DNA of 38,166 bases from Pigoraptor chileana (lineage: Eukaryota; Opisthokonta; Filasterea), in NCBI GenBank assembly GCA_943704495.1, contig CALSCR010002616.1, positions 1 to 38,166 on the forward strand, given 5' to 3'. A model generated the notes under the pieces. It was not told the origin of the DNA. It worked only from the letters and a program-made list of their open reading frames with translations, and did not search any database. Both the position numbers and the translations under genes were made by a program. Every line of letters begins with the position of its first letter. The stretch's first letter is position 1. Shown piece after piece: positions 21,371 through 32,043 of the stretch.

Positions 21371-22546
21371 TCACAAACGCCGCCGCAACTTGTCTGTTCG
21401 CTCGAGAGCAGAAGCAGATATAGTGTCGCCCAGTCCCACCGTCCGCGTCGGCTTCCGACACACAAGCACGGGAGCCACCGCAATCTCCAACGGCCCTTCA
21501 ACTGCCTCGACTGCAAGGCCGGCGCTTGTTGCGCGCAGGCCAGCGGGGGCGTCGCGGTGCGGCTGCCATTGTACGTCGACGTTGGTGTTGGCAAGGGTGA
21601 CATCCGCCAGTCTTGTGTGGAGCTCGCCGCTTTCTTCGCCGCATGCCTGCTCAGGAAGCATATCACGTGCAAAGAATGGATTGGTCGTCATGATACGGTC
21701 AACTCGTGCGGAATTCTATTTGCACAGGGAATTTTTTGGGGGGGGTTTCGTTGTTTTTGTGTGGCGGGTTTGTGATTTTCGATAATGAACGTCCTAGACG
21801 ATTATGACGACGGTGTTTTACCGGGGACAAACAACAGCCAAACAGTGAAAGCGCTTGAAAGTGCAAGACGGATGTGCAACAAAATAATATGAAGGATACA
21901 GATGAGACATATAGGATTCAAGTCAGTCGCAGTGCCCACGCACTCCACAAGAGAGAGTGTGTGAGTGAAAGAGTGAGACGGAGAGATACAGCATATGTAC
22001 GTTACCTGGCGCGTGGACGCCAATGAGCCGGTGGCCACTGCTACCCCGGCTGGTGACCACAGTCCTCGCCTGCATGATGACGCCACGGTCCAGACCACCA
22101 CAAATGACGTATAGGAACAGGTGTAAGGCACATCGAACGCATACGCACAACGGAAACACAACACAGTACTCTTGGGAATAAAACCGGACACCCTCACAAT
22201 TTTCTCATCAGACAGTGGTGTCCCGCGCATCCCCTCGAAAGTGCTGAAAAAAAATACCACAAAAAAACACGCACCTTTGCACAACTGCATGGAATGGAAG
22301 CGAGTGCATGTGCACTCTACTGAGCCGACCCGCCTCAAACGAGTCAAGAAGGAACGTCATCGCCGCGAGTGCGTCACTGACACCCACGGAAGCATGGCCC
22401 GCAATCTACAGCAGAAGGTGCGACGGCGAAATAACAGTTAAGTTCAGTCACGGAATATTGCAACCAGACAGCATTCCCGCGATGCAAAGAAAACAGAGGA
22501 AGGGCGCTGCGTATGTACACACACGCACAATACCATGCACATGGAC

Positions 22547-22619
<73 letters not shown>

Positions 22620-22624
22620 TATAC

Positions 22625-22655
<31 letters not shown>

Positions 22656-24841
22656 TGCACATACACATACACATGCACATACACATGCACATGCACATGC
22701 ACATGCACATGCACATGTACACATACACATACACATACACATACACATGCACATGCACATACACATACACATACACATGCATATGTACACATACACATAC
22801 ACACAGACACGGCACATGCACACAAGACACACACCGGCCCCCGTCGCTCGCTGTCGGAGAGCGCCGCATGTGCTGCCATCAATTCTTGCTCGTTCAGCCC
22901 AATCGAGTCAACGATGGGCAGAACACGCTGCACAACGGACCGAAGAAAGCCCAAATCGGCAAACGATGCAAGTTCAAGGTGGATAAACGGCACATCCGTC
23001 CCCTTGGGAGGCGTCTGATCCACAAACGAGCGTATGTCCGCGAGCGTGGCGGTGACAGCATCCAATCGCGCCATCCTCGAGTCTGTTTGTGGGTGTGCAG
23101 GCGTATGGGTGAGGTGTTGCCGTTGCATGCATATTGTGAAGCGCAGGAATAACAGCGAACGTACAAACAAACAACAGGGGCATATGATATCCGGCGATTG
23201 TGCGCCTACTTGCCCACAAATACACAGGCAGACACACACACACGCGCACAAATACCTTCAGGAAGCCCTTCGAGCATGTGAAGCCCCGAAACAACAATTG
23301 TATCGGGACTGGATGTCTTGACTGCATCCGCAAATCGCTCCATTGCACGCATTGCCGCATTGGTCATGTCGTGCGAAATAATGAAGCGGTTGGCTCGGGG
23401 TGCTGGTGTGCGTGTGTTAATCCGTATTTGAGTCAGTGTGTCCGTGTTGCGTATTTGCGTTTTGTGATGAATGTGTGATTGCGTTTATCGCGCGATTGTG
23501 TGTTGTGTCGAGAGTATTACATAGAGGTTTATATTATTGATTAGACAAAGCAAACGCCTTCAATCTGGCACAAAGTAAACTAACAGCATATGCACAAAAA
23601 ACCCCTTAAAAGTGAGAATAAAAACAAACAAAAATGCCCACCCGCCAAACCGCCCCATTTCTCGCCCTTCTTGTACTCCAAGATAAGGTGTATATCGTCC
23701 TCCTCTGCTCGCATTTGCTCCGGAACCCAGATGTTGTCACTGATAAGAGTTGACAGTCGCGGCCCGACAATCGCGCCAAGCATTACCTGGATTTCAAACG
23801 GATAATAAAGCGGGAGAGGTTTAGCTTTGGATGGTTTCGAGGGGAGAGCGGCCGCAATGAGTGTTCCGGGCGAGTTTTTTCCAATGCACACGTGGTGCAG
23901 GAGGAGGGGTTGCGGGTGAGCCAGCACAAGAAGGCACTTGAACTCAAGCGGTAATGAGCACACAAGAGTGACAGAGTAAATATAGCACCACGCGTGACGG
24001 CGCTCATACAAATGTAATGGTCCCCCGTAACAACCCGTAACATTGGGCAAAGCAAAGCACGCACTTCGTTCATAAGGACGTCGCCGTTTGCGAATTTCTC
24101 GGCCATAAGAGCGGCATTACCCCCGACAAAGTACTGCGTTGAAACAAAGCGGATGGCGTAAATGTCAGGCAGGCACACTCGTTCGGCGCACAGGCGGAGG
24201 CCATACCACTGCGAACATATGGGGGACAGCGCCCTCACAGCAAACACACCCACGCACACCGATTCACCATTTTCCCCTTTGTACATCTTCACATAAAATT
24301 AACGCGAACGACGGCACGACTCCATTCACACCTGTCCTTCCGGCAATGATACTGCCGCATCGACAATGTCCTTGAACACGCGCTCGTCGGCAACAAATCT
24401 TTCGGCGGCGGATCCGTGGCCAAAGTAGTGGCCAAAGCACTCGCCAAACGACGAAAGAGAGTCCACCACTTCGTGCGGCGCTAAAGTGCTTTCATCACTT
24501 CCCCGCACATCCAACTGAGCTGTGACGTCCAAGGCATTGGCAACCAGGTCGACGCAGCCGTTCACGCCCACGGCATACTGTTTAGCCCGCGGTAAAATCG
24601 AGCTTACAATATCCTTCAAGGCGCCCAAAGTGGATTCAACTGATCCCAACCAGGCACTGTTGGCATGTGGATCGTCACCGTGCGCTGAAAGAATACCAAT
24701 GAATTCGAGTGCATTCAGCAGAACAGTGGACTTCGACGCCAGCTCTCTGTAGAGCGTTTGGCGCTGGTGGATGTGGGAGCCCACGTGCCATGCAGCGAAC
24801 GCAACGGCAGCAACAATAAACAGGGAAAATGGACGTCCCAT
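21371..24841 (-). CDS. ADPGK: ADP-dependent glucokinase
   Basis: The enzyme phosphorylates glucose using ADP, giving glucose-6-phosphate and AMP. The animal enzyme is ER-associated. Exons: 24841-24332, 24133-24065, 23786-23651, 23402-23256, 23082-22833, 22376-22275, 22069-22006 and 21715-21371, giving about 540 residues (human 497). A hydrophobic N terminus (SLFIVAAVAFAAWHVG) fits a signal peptide or anchor. Family landmarks follow in order: ERFVADERVFKDIVDAA, YFVGGNAAL, DDIHLILEYKKGEKWG, APRANRFIISHDMTNAAM, VVSGLHMLEG, FIHLELAS, GLNEQEL, VHMHSLPFHAV, then APVLVCRKPTRTVGLGDTIS. GLGD (520-523) carries the catalytic Asp of the ribokinase-fold ADP kinases. The donor at 22833 and acceptor at 22070 are less certain. 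Nothing suggests inactivation. Its start faces the gene at 25724, with about 880 nt between. Confidence 0.95.
22525..22806 (-). repeat. long ACACAT hexanucleotide microsatellite in an ADPGK intron
   Basis: About 280 nt are built almost wholly of ACACAT with scattered ACATGC variants. It lies in the intron between exons ending 22833 and starting 22376. In the gene's sense strand it reads GTGTAT and begins close after the donor. All six frames stay open through it, which creates long spurious reading frames. Confidence 0.97.
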
Positions 24842-25723
24842 TCTTATTAATGAGTCTCACGCTCGACTTGCAGCGTATAATAGACAACACCTTACCAGTG
24901 AATATGTCAACTTTGACGGGATCGGCCAACTGACAGTGACAGTGCGTGATTGGCATCTGCGTCTACACACACCATGGCTCGGACTCACCTATGCGCGGGA
25001 ACCTGGGATGCGCTTACTTAATTTCATAGAGTGTGAAGATCAGTATCAATACTATTTTCATTAGTGGATGAACACATGGCGCCTTTCGACTCAGTATGAA
25101 CACTTCGGATTTAAGTAATATACTGGAGTCTAGTTGTATTTTGCGATATCTCGTAAGAACAACTGGCAGACAACCCTTCTGCCCCACCTCGCAACCTGAT
25201 TGGTGGATAGAAGGCGTTGCCTGACAACGCAGTCAAATAAAGGGCAAGTCCATACAAGCCTCATAGCCAGGAGGTCGATGAAATAATGTCGCAGCTAAAC
25301 TTTATCGACTTACGTAGCAATATCACTCGATATGGTCAGCGTATCGAATAAGTATTTTTAGCATAATAATTGAATTTGGCAATTCAGGCTTTGTTTTTCG
25401 GTTGCCCACGGACAGAGCACGGTCACTCGCCATGATATTGACCTTCAACCGGTTGCTGTGCCCACAACCGCCACATTCTCAAATTAACTGTCCCGAGTTA
25501 CGCAACCGGTGTGGATGCAAAAACACTGCAAGGACACCACAGCCTTGCACCCACACGGAAAGATCGGTCGGTCCCAACTACTGTGCATTTTCAAAGAGCA
25601 AAAAGAAACTATCACATGAAGCTAAAAGACAAACTAGAAGTAGCTGCTTGACTGAATTGCGTGAGGGATTCCTGTTCGACAAAAAACGCTAAACCCATTC
25701 CTCATAAGTTGAAAGACGCAACC
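24842..25723. other. divergent intergenic region
   Basis: This gap lies between the glucokinase start (minus) and the Ala-rich gene start (plus) and should contain both promoters. Short frames such as 25402-25692 have no recognisable content. No repeat or RNA gene was identified. Confidence 0.5.
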
Positions 25724-26386
25724 ATGACTGTCAGCCGCCCTCACACTCCCCAGACCGCCGTGGTTGCGGAGGCAGCCGCCGGAAGCCGCCCAATCACCCC
25801 CGCATCAAAGGTTGCCCATGCTGATGGTGCGCGCCCAGCAACCCCCAAGGATGCTGCCGCCGAGGCCAAGCCAGCGTCGCGTGCTGGATCGACCGCAAAC
25901 ATTGGTGGCGGATCCAAGGTGGCGTCTGCTGCCAACATCGCCGCCGTTGTTGCCGCCGAGCACAAGGCCGCGTCCCGCACGGGATCGAGCGCGAATGTGG
26001 CTGCAGAGGCGCGCCCCATTACTCCCGCTGCCAGCGCCAGCCGCCCGGGCTCTGCAAACACCGCTGACCGTCACCTCCACGCATCTCCGGCAGCCGCGGC
26101 CTTCTGGAAGGAGAAGTTCGGCTCTGACATTGGACGTGTTGCGCTCCCCAACTTTGTTGCAGAGTTGTCCGTGCACTTTGCTATCCCCCTCGACGTTCTC
26201 GAGGCCAACACATCGAAGCTTCCTATCAACACAAAGGCGACAGGACATGTGACTGTCATTGAGTTTGCTCAGCTCGTGCATGGTGCTGAGGACATCAAGG
26301 AGAAGGTGCTTGCGCTCATCCAGCACGCCGCAGAGCATGCCCATCCGCCCGCAGCTGAGGGTGGTGATGCCGCCGCACACCATTAA
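25724..26386 (+). CDS. small Ala/Thr-Pro-repeat protein, 220 aa, unknown
   Basis: I do not recognise this protein. It is a single exon starting at ATG 25724, preferred over earlier in-frame non-ATG codons because the context AACCATGAC is good. Residues 1-125 are low-complexity and built from imperfect repeats: RPHTP, RPITP, RPATP, RPITP, alternating with SRAGSTAN, SRTGSSAN and SRPGSAN. The C-terminal part (about 128-205) looks globular and helical, beginning FWKEKFGSDIGRVALPNFV, then HVTVIEFAQLVHGAEDIKE. This resembles EF-hand-like or other small helical domains but has no calcium-loop pattern. The tail is His/Ala-rich. Strong use of C-ending codons hints at high expression. The TP sites could be targets of proline-directed kinases. 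Confidence 0.8.
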   Translation: MTVSRPHTPQTAVVAEAAAGSRPITPASKVAHADGARPATPKDAAAEAKPASRAGSTANIGGGSKVASAANIAAVVAAEHKAASRTGSSANVAAEARPITPAASASRPGSANTADRHLHASPAAAAFWKEKFGSDIGRVALPNFVAELSVHFAIPLDVLEANTSKLPINTKATGHVTVIEFAQLVHGAEDIKEKVLALIQHAAEHAHPPAAEGGDAAAHH

Positions 26387-26907
26387 GTGCCCACTGTGAC
26401 ACTCTTGGTGCCGGCGACTTCATTTGTTGTCTCTCCAATGTGTTCCTCTCACTGCGCAGTTTTGCTTAGCGTTGCTTGTTGCTGTTCGGAACTTCCCCGA
26501 CAAATCGCGTTGTTTTCATATTCTTTCGTTTTTACTTCATCCTTTTAAGTCGGTCTCCTTGTCGATTCCAATTCTCCTTCCTAATGCCTCATGTTGTGTG
26601 CGTGGGCTCTGCGTTTGGACGGCCAAATGGCTGGCCTGGGCACATGTAGATAGCGCGTTTCCCTCCCCCACTACTTTTTTCTCTTTTTCTCTCTAAAGAT
26701 TTGATCATCTTTGACAAACGGCGTATGTGTCACCAACGATAACATGTGTCCACTGCCACCGTGCTCATAAATAGAAAAACAATGATAGGATATCCACCTT
26801 TTCAACATGCATGAGGAACATTGCATGCGTGGCAGCTCAAGATGTATGAAAATGGGCGGTGGAAATTGCATGCGAAGGCACTGCTACAACCGACTCCCAT
26901 CGTTCAA
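26387..26907. other. convergent intergenic gap
   Basis: These 521 nt lie between the stop codons of the Ala-rich gene and SCAMP and are T-rich around 26500-26700, as expected of 3' UTR sequence. No gene was seen. Confidence 0.6.
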
Positions 26908-29310
26908 TCAACCAGCGAAAAGCTCGTCGTCATCGTTTTCGTGTTGGTTGCGCAAAATGGACGACTTGATGCCCTCCTGTACGACCCGACTTCCTGCAAC
27001 AGTACCAATTGCCTCTGACTGTGCCTGGGTCCACGATTTGCCCCCCGTCTTGTATGCTTCGTGCACCTACAACAATAATTTGTCATCATCGACGCATGCA
27101 TGAGTGAGTACATTGGAGAGAGCGAAGCCCGCTTGGATTATACAATAAAAATATATGAAACACACACGATGAAACTACAAAAGGGAATATTACCTTCTTG
27201 ATGAGAAAGATAGAGAAGACGGTATTTGCCGTCCATATGCACGACGCAATGATGCACACGACGCCGACTGCAACGTTCTTTGTGAGTGCGGAAATTGCGA
27301 CGATGTATCCTCTGCATGATAGTACGAACTCAATTGTTAGTGGGAGAATTGGTAGGAGACGGGCGACATGAGGATCAAAGCGTGCCATCAATATTATCAC
27401 TCACGCAGATCCCGAGGAGGGGATACCAATCGTATTGACAACGTCGGCAAGGATTTGGAAGGAGAAAGCAAAGAAGAACCAGAAGAAGCTGAGGGTGCTG
27501 TCCTTCCTGCGAGCGCAAACAGCAAGCCAAAAACAAACACGGACGAAGGAAGGGAGTAAAACAGGCCAATTACTACACGAATTCTCATGGCATAGAACAA
27601 AATTAAACTGGCGGATAGTGGCGTGAGCCTCCATTCAACACTGTGATTTCCCTTGTCGAGCTTCACATAATCCGCCCTTTGACTCACATTGTTGCCGTCT
27701 ACTGTTAAATCCAACCAACAAGCGCAACAAAACAAAACGATAGCAACACCGCATAGATCGAAGTGATCCACTCACTTGAAGCCGTTGTAAATGACGCGGT
27801 ACCAGCAGATAAACGACAGCGGAATGAAGAGAAACATGTAGACGAGCGCAAGACCAAAGCTGGGGCCAAGATCACCCGAACACTCGGAGCATCCAACAAG
27901 CACCGCAAAGCTGCCAACAAAGTTGGAGATCCAGCAGAGGCAAGTTGCTGCATTCCACGGATACAAAAGGCACAACACAAGCGTTCAATCAACTCGGCCT
28001 AAAATATTTCACAACAGGTCACGAGACATAACCATATATCAAAACACACAACCACCTGACGACGATCGCCCGCAGAAACAACGAAAACTTACCCAACCAG
28101 GCGTAATACAGCCAGCGGCAGAGGCGCTTGTACTGAGGGAGAATTTCAGCGTCGATGTCGTGGTAGTAGAACGACTTGAATGGAAAGAAGCACCACTTTG
28201 GGAATGGCGGCCTGTACATGGTGCCCACAGACGCAAGCAATTATTTTCCATGCCCAATTCGATACCCAATTTGATAGGGCTCGTGTGTGACAGAATTTGC
28301 GTGCGCATATTTTTTTTATAAAGACTGTGTTTTGTGGTTGTTTTTTTCCGATGAAAAGACTGACATAAAGAATTCGACGGTGCTTACCAATTCGGAGGCG
28401 GCTCCTTGTAAATTACCGTTGCTGCAGGCCGATTCGCAATCTCAATCTCGCGCTCATCCAACGCCATCTGCCGTCGCGCAAGCTCCTCTTCCTTGGCACG
28501 CAGCGCCGCTTCCTTTGCAGCCTAAACTCGGCGAATATAAACAAAGACATAGGCATACATACACAAAATTAACTAAGGCATATGCAACGAACTATCATGA
28601 CGGACGTGTATAGCATACAAATGCACACATGCAACAATTTACATCACAAAACTCGCAAGGAGCCTAATCGACGAATGATGCCAGCCGATTGTCTTAATCT
28701 AAACAGCACCTGCAATCCACCCCATTTTTGTCATTGAGTCATTTCCATAGAATAAAGGTAAACTATCACGCTCACGTGATGTAACCGAACGTGCGAATGC
28801 ATTAACGCTGACAATGTTGCCAACCAGCTCTCTTTCGATGGCACTTGGTCCCTGTTGGGGCTGTTTTCCCTGCGCATTTGCGCTTGACGCAGACGCGGGC
28901 CGTGCAGGCTGCTGTTGAGCGGCGTTAGAGGCATTAGCCGATGCCTGGCGTGTAATTGTCGCAGCCTGCAAGCAGCAAGACCATAAAATGTCAACAACGA
29001 CAACCAAGGACAGAATTTTCAGAGAGACAACTGAACTAGATTATGACAAAATCCACATACGATAGGCAGACAGAAGTTCGCACCCCAAATGAAGTGGAAT
29101 CGGACCCAAATGCATTAAAGTCCGCGGATGCCGAGGGCGCGCTTGTTACGGACAGGACTGCGGGATCCTGGTTGCACAATAAGAGAAGAGGAGCTGGTTG
29201 GTCACTTTCAGAACTGGCATAAACACAATACCTTCAAAGACGTTGTAACGCAAATACTCACATTGAATGGGCTGCGCGACGGAAGCGCCTGCCCGAATGG
29301 ATTTGCATCC
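26908..29310 (-). CDS. secretory carrier-associated membrane protein (SCAMP), first exon not found
   Basis: SCAMPs are four-span membrane proteins of the Golgi, endosomes and secretory vesicles. Exons: 29310-29262, 29167-29084, 28965-28825, 28521-28388, 28211-28093, 27947-27775, 27502-27405, 27311-27194 and 27066-26908, giving 357 residues before an unplaced start (human SCAMP1 is 338). The N terminus carries DANPFGQ and SPFND, NPF-type EH-domain ligands, then a Gln/Ala-rich linker and a coiled coil (AKEAALRAKEEELARRQMAL). The SCAMP signature follows: NWPPFPKWCFFPF, then YKRLCRWLYYAWL. Four hydrophobic spans follow, with CWYRVIYNGFK between spans two and three. The tail KTGGKSWTQAQSEA and an acidic end match the family. 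The exon at 29310 needs a phase-2 upstream exon; an in-frame but ATG-less stretch ending TACAA near 29525 is one candidate. Confidence 0.94.
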
Positions 29311-30322
29311 CTGCATCAACAATCGTGAAAGAGCGGTAAATAGTTGGATGCGCATGTAAATGTCAGGTGAACAGATCTGCATGTTTCAAAGCGCCCGGGC
29401 CATTTCACTGAAACATACATGCACCATGGCCCCACCATCCGTCTGTCATTTCTTGCCGCAAAATGCTGCAACTATGCAGCAATCGAAAACAGAATCAGAG
29501 CAAAATCCAATAAAGAATTTCTCACTTGTATGGAACAGTGGATTCGTTTGCACATTGAATAGTGGTTTTATGACGTTCAGCATCTTCAGCTGTTGCAACT
29601 CCGGCGTCACGCAAGGTATTTCGGCAGTTCCATGCACCCCGTCGGTTTGATAGAATCTGATACACAAGACCGGTGTAAACTGACTGATGATATCCGGGGT
29701 AGTTGTCTGTGTCACGTGCCAATGGCGATCCGCCAGTCACGACGCCTACTGACTTGACGGCTGGGCTCGGGCAGTTGCAACAAAGATGAACACATGCGGG
29801 TTACAGGTCGTAACCACCGCAGCCACCGATCACGGCGCACTTTGTGGAATCTGGCTGCCGCATTTACTGCCAGTGACCGAGTCGACTTGGACTCAGAATG
29901 CCGGGGGCCGCCGCCGGGCCCGGCTGAGGCCGCCCCACCGTCAGCGCAGTGTGGCTCGGGCCGACACCAGTGAACACTCGGCCAGGCCGACTTGCACCGG
30001 CGCTGCCGACTGCCACCACTGAGCACGTTCACTTTCAATCAGCTGCAAATTGCGCCGCCGCAATCAAGGTCCGGGGGATCTTCGGCCGATTGTCTCTGAT
30101 GAGGCTGATGTAGAGTTGCACGGCCGGCCGGGGCGCAACGACTGATTGGAGTTCAATGTCACGGATCAGTGCTCTTCGGTGCTGCGGCACTGGCGCAAGG
30201 CACAGGACGAGGGCAAGGAGTACCTTTTTGCCAAGTTCAACAGGGTGCAAGGGCATCACCGTCGTTGTGGTTGCGGCTGACGTGTCATTGCTAGATTTGG
30301 CTGAATCGTCCCTTTCCTCTCC

Positions 30323-30403
30323 GGCTCTCTCTCTTCTCTGTCTTGCACATGTGTGGAGTCCAATGGCACAGCGCCTAAGGCACTGACTTAAATCCTACAT
30401 CTC
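30323..30403 (+). repeat. tRNA-like short repeat, copy 3
   Basis: It has the same block order as the copy at 2321: a CTCTCT leader, GTGTGGAGTCCAATGGCA, CAGCGCCTAAGGCACTGA, then AATCCTACATCTC. It is the best match to a tRNA 5' half (box A and D-arm). Sequence after the repeat differs from that at 2373, so only the head is shared. Confidence 0.5.
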
Positions 30404-30873
30404 CGTGTTACACACGCACGGCGGCTGGCACCAATTCTGTGTGTGCAGTGATCTTGCAATGGTCGCACTCCTTCGGGATCCACGGCGCCCGCCTGACCGC
30501 GCCCTCCGTGCTGCGCTCGGCAACACGAAACACTTCGCAAGCAACAGCGAGAAGATACTGCCGCGGACTCAGGCCGCAGCCGCGGCGCAGGTCGCCGGCT
30601 GCCGAGGCGGCAGGAGCTTGCGGAGGAGGTGTGGCGCATTGAGCAGCGGGGGAAGGACACGGACCGCCAGATCGAGCGCCTTATGTCGGGCGATGTGACT
30701 GCGGCCGGCGACGTCGGCAATGGCTCGCTGGCTGCGACGGAGACGACGGCATCAGCCGGGTTCATCACCGGCGGCAGCCGAGCAGCCGATGGTGAACCGC
30801 GGCCGCGGCGGCCGCGGCCGCAGTGACTGAACCCTGACCGCCGGTCGCGGATTCCGTCATGGCAATTACGCAC

Positions 30874-30993
30874 ATTCACTCGCAAGGCCTGGCGGCGGCC
30901 GACAGAGCATCTATTTATGACGGTTTTCACTCGCAGCATTCACTCGCAAGGCCTGGCGGCGGCCGACAGAGCATCTATTTATGACGGTTTTCA
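30874..30993 (+). repeat. 64-bp tandem duplication
   Basis: The block starting ATTCACTCGCAAGG at 30874 recurs at 30938. About 56 nt are identical, through ATTTATGACGGTTTTCA, before the second copy diverges. Perfect identity suggests a recent event or selection. Confidence 0.95.
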
Positions 30994-32043
30994 AAGTGAG
31001 TGTGTCGATCCGCTTTCAGGGACTGCTTATTTCAGGGGCTGACAGCGCCGGCGGGGCGGGCAGCAGACTTGTTTTAGCAAAAATAAGTCCGGTCGACCAA
31101 GATTCGGCGAATTCGGCCGCAAACTGTCGGAATTGAGCTGTACGGTTCCTTCTTTCCGGCCACGTGGTCCATTCAATGGAAGGAGCGTCGACGGATACCG
31201 ACTAAATTTCTCACTGAAGTGACAGACTGGGAGTTTCGTTGTTTTGTATTGCGGGGTCATGTAGTGATATTTCGCCGGCCAAGCTTGGTTTGTTATTTGT
31301 AGGAACTGGGTTCAAAACAGACACATTTGCACACCCGGAACCAATATCCGCGCCGGGTGGCCGGAACGGTCACGCGGCGATCAACCGTATTCTTAGCACT
31401 TGTCCCGCATCGGGCTATTCGCCAGATCGCCCTAATTGGCCGAATGGAGTCCCGGGTGCCATAAATGGCGCCTGATTTCCGCTTGCGTCACATCGATGGC
31501 GGCAAAATTGGACAACCGAAACCCGGTGTGACAGGGCGAAACGGTCCGCTTTGTAATTTGCTATAATAACCCAAAATAAACGCGGGCAACAGGGGCTCAC
31601 CCAAAATGCCCGACATGTTTATAGGCCGGGCCATTGCGGGGATTAGCTACTCCTTTTTCTTATATGGAACGGGTGTCAACGCTCGTCGGAGCGTGAGTCA
31701 ACGTTCACACACCGGGCGTCCTATTTTGCATTGTCGAGCCACAACCTTGTCGGTGTTTATCGTTCGTGTTCGGTCATTACCCAGGCACATTCTCCGGCGG
31801 GTGTGAGTACGACACGTTCGATAAAGGATCCAAAAAAGACAAAGCCACACACACACCCAACCTTGCAAAATAAGGAGAACAACACGGACGTGGTTGTCAC
31901 ACTGTGAAATAGCCGAAGCCAAACGATAGTTTTCTGACAAATACACTTTTTGTACAATCTTTCGATAGCCAACAAGACAAATCGCTGCTTTGCATCGCTT
32001 GAAGATTATATTTCTCCGTTATTACGAAACAAGACACACGAGA

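Larger units (their letters stand above)
29311..32043. other. gene-poor, partly GC-rich repeat-like region
   Basis: This divergent gap between SCAMP and the WOPR gene must contain both promoters and the missing SCAMP start. From 29700 to 31800 it is patchy GC-rich sequence with a third tRNA-like repeat, a 64-bp tandem duplication and CCGCGGCCGCGG palindromic runs near 30800. One plus frame (about 30545-30826) includes a coiled-coil-like QELAEEVWRIEQRGKDTD but has no recognisable partner. It may be a relic of a mobile element or gene. No transposase, reverse transcriptase or terminal repeats were found. Confidence 0.45.

Noticed and set aside
22070-22180. Alternative longer ADPGK exon starting near 22165
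   Set aside because: It is also in phase, but it adds residues with no counterpart in the family; the acceptor at 22070 gives QRRGLWSPAGVAVATG, which aligns better.
22308-23251. Long open frames of His-Thr, Cys-Val or Tyr-Thr repeats on both strands
   Set aside because: They are translations of the ACACAT microsatellite, which lacks stops in every frame. The true ADPGK exons flank it.
24134-24208. Extended second ADPGK exon starting WYGLRLCAERV
   Set aside because: The frame is open, but the acceptor at 24134 gives SLPEGQ-YFVGGNAAL, which matches the family without an insertion.
30388-30939. 183-codon minus-strand frame
   Set aside because: It is Arg-rich and low in complexity in a GC-rich block, with no motif and no expected splice structure.
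31300-31325. Possible tRNA box B at GGGTTCAAAAC
   Set aside because: There is no matching box A or cloverleaf nearby. No complete tRNA, rRNA or CRISPR array was found anywhere in the window.
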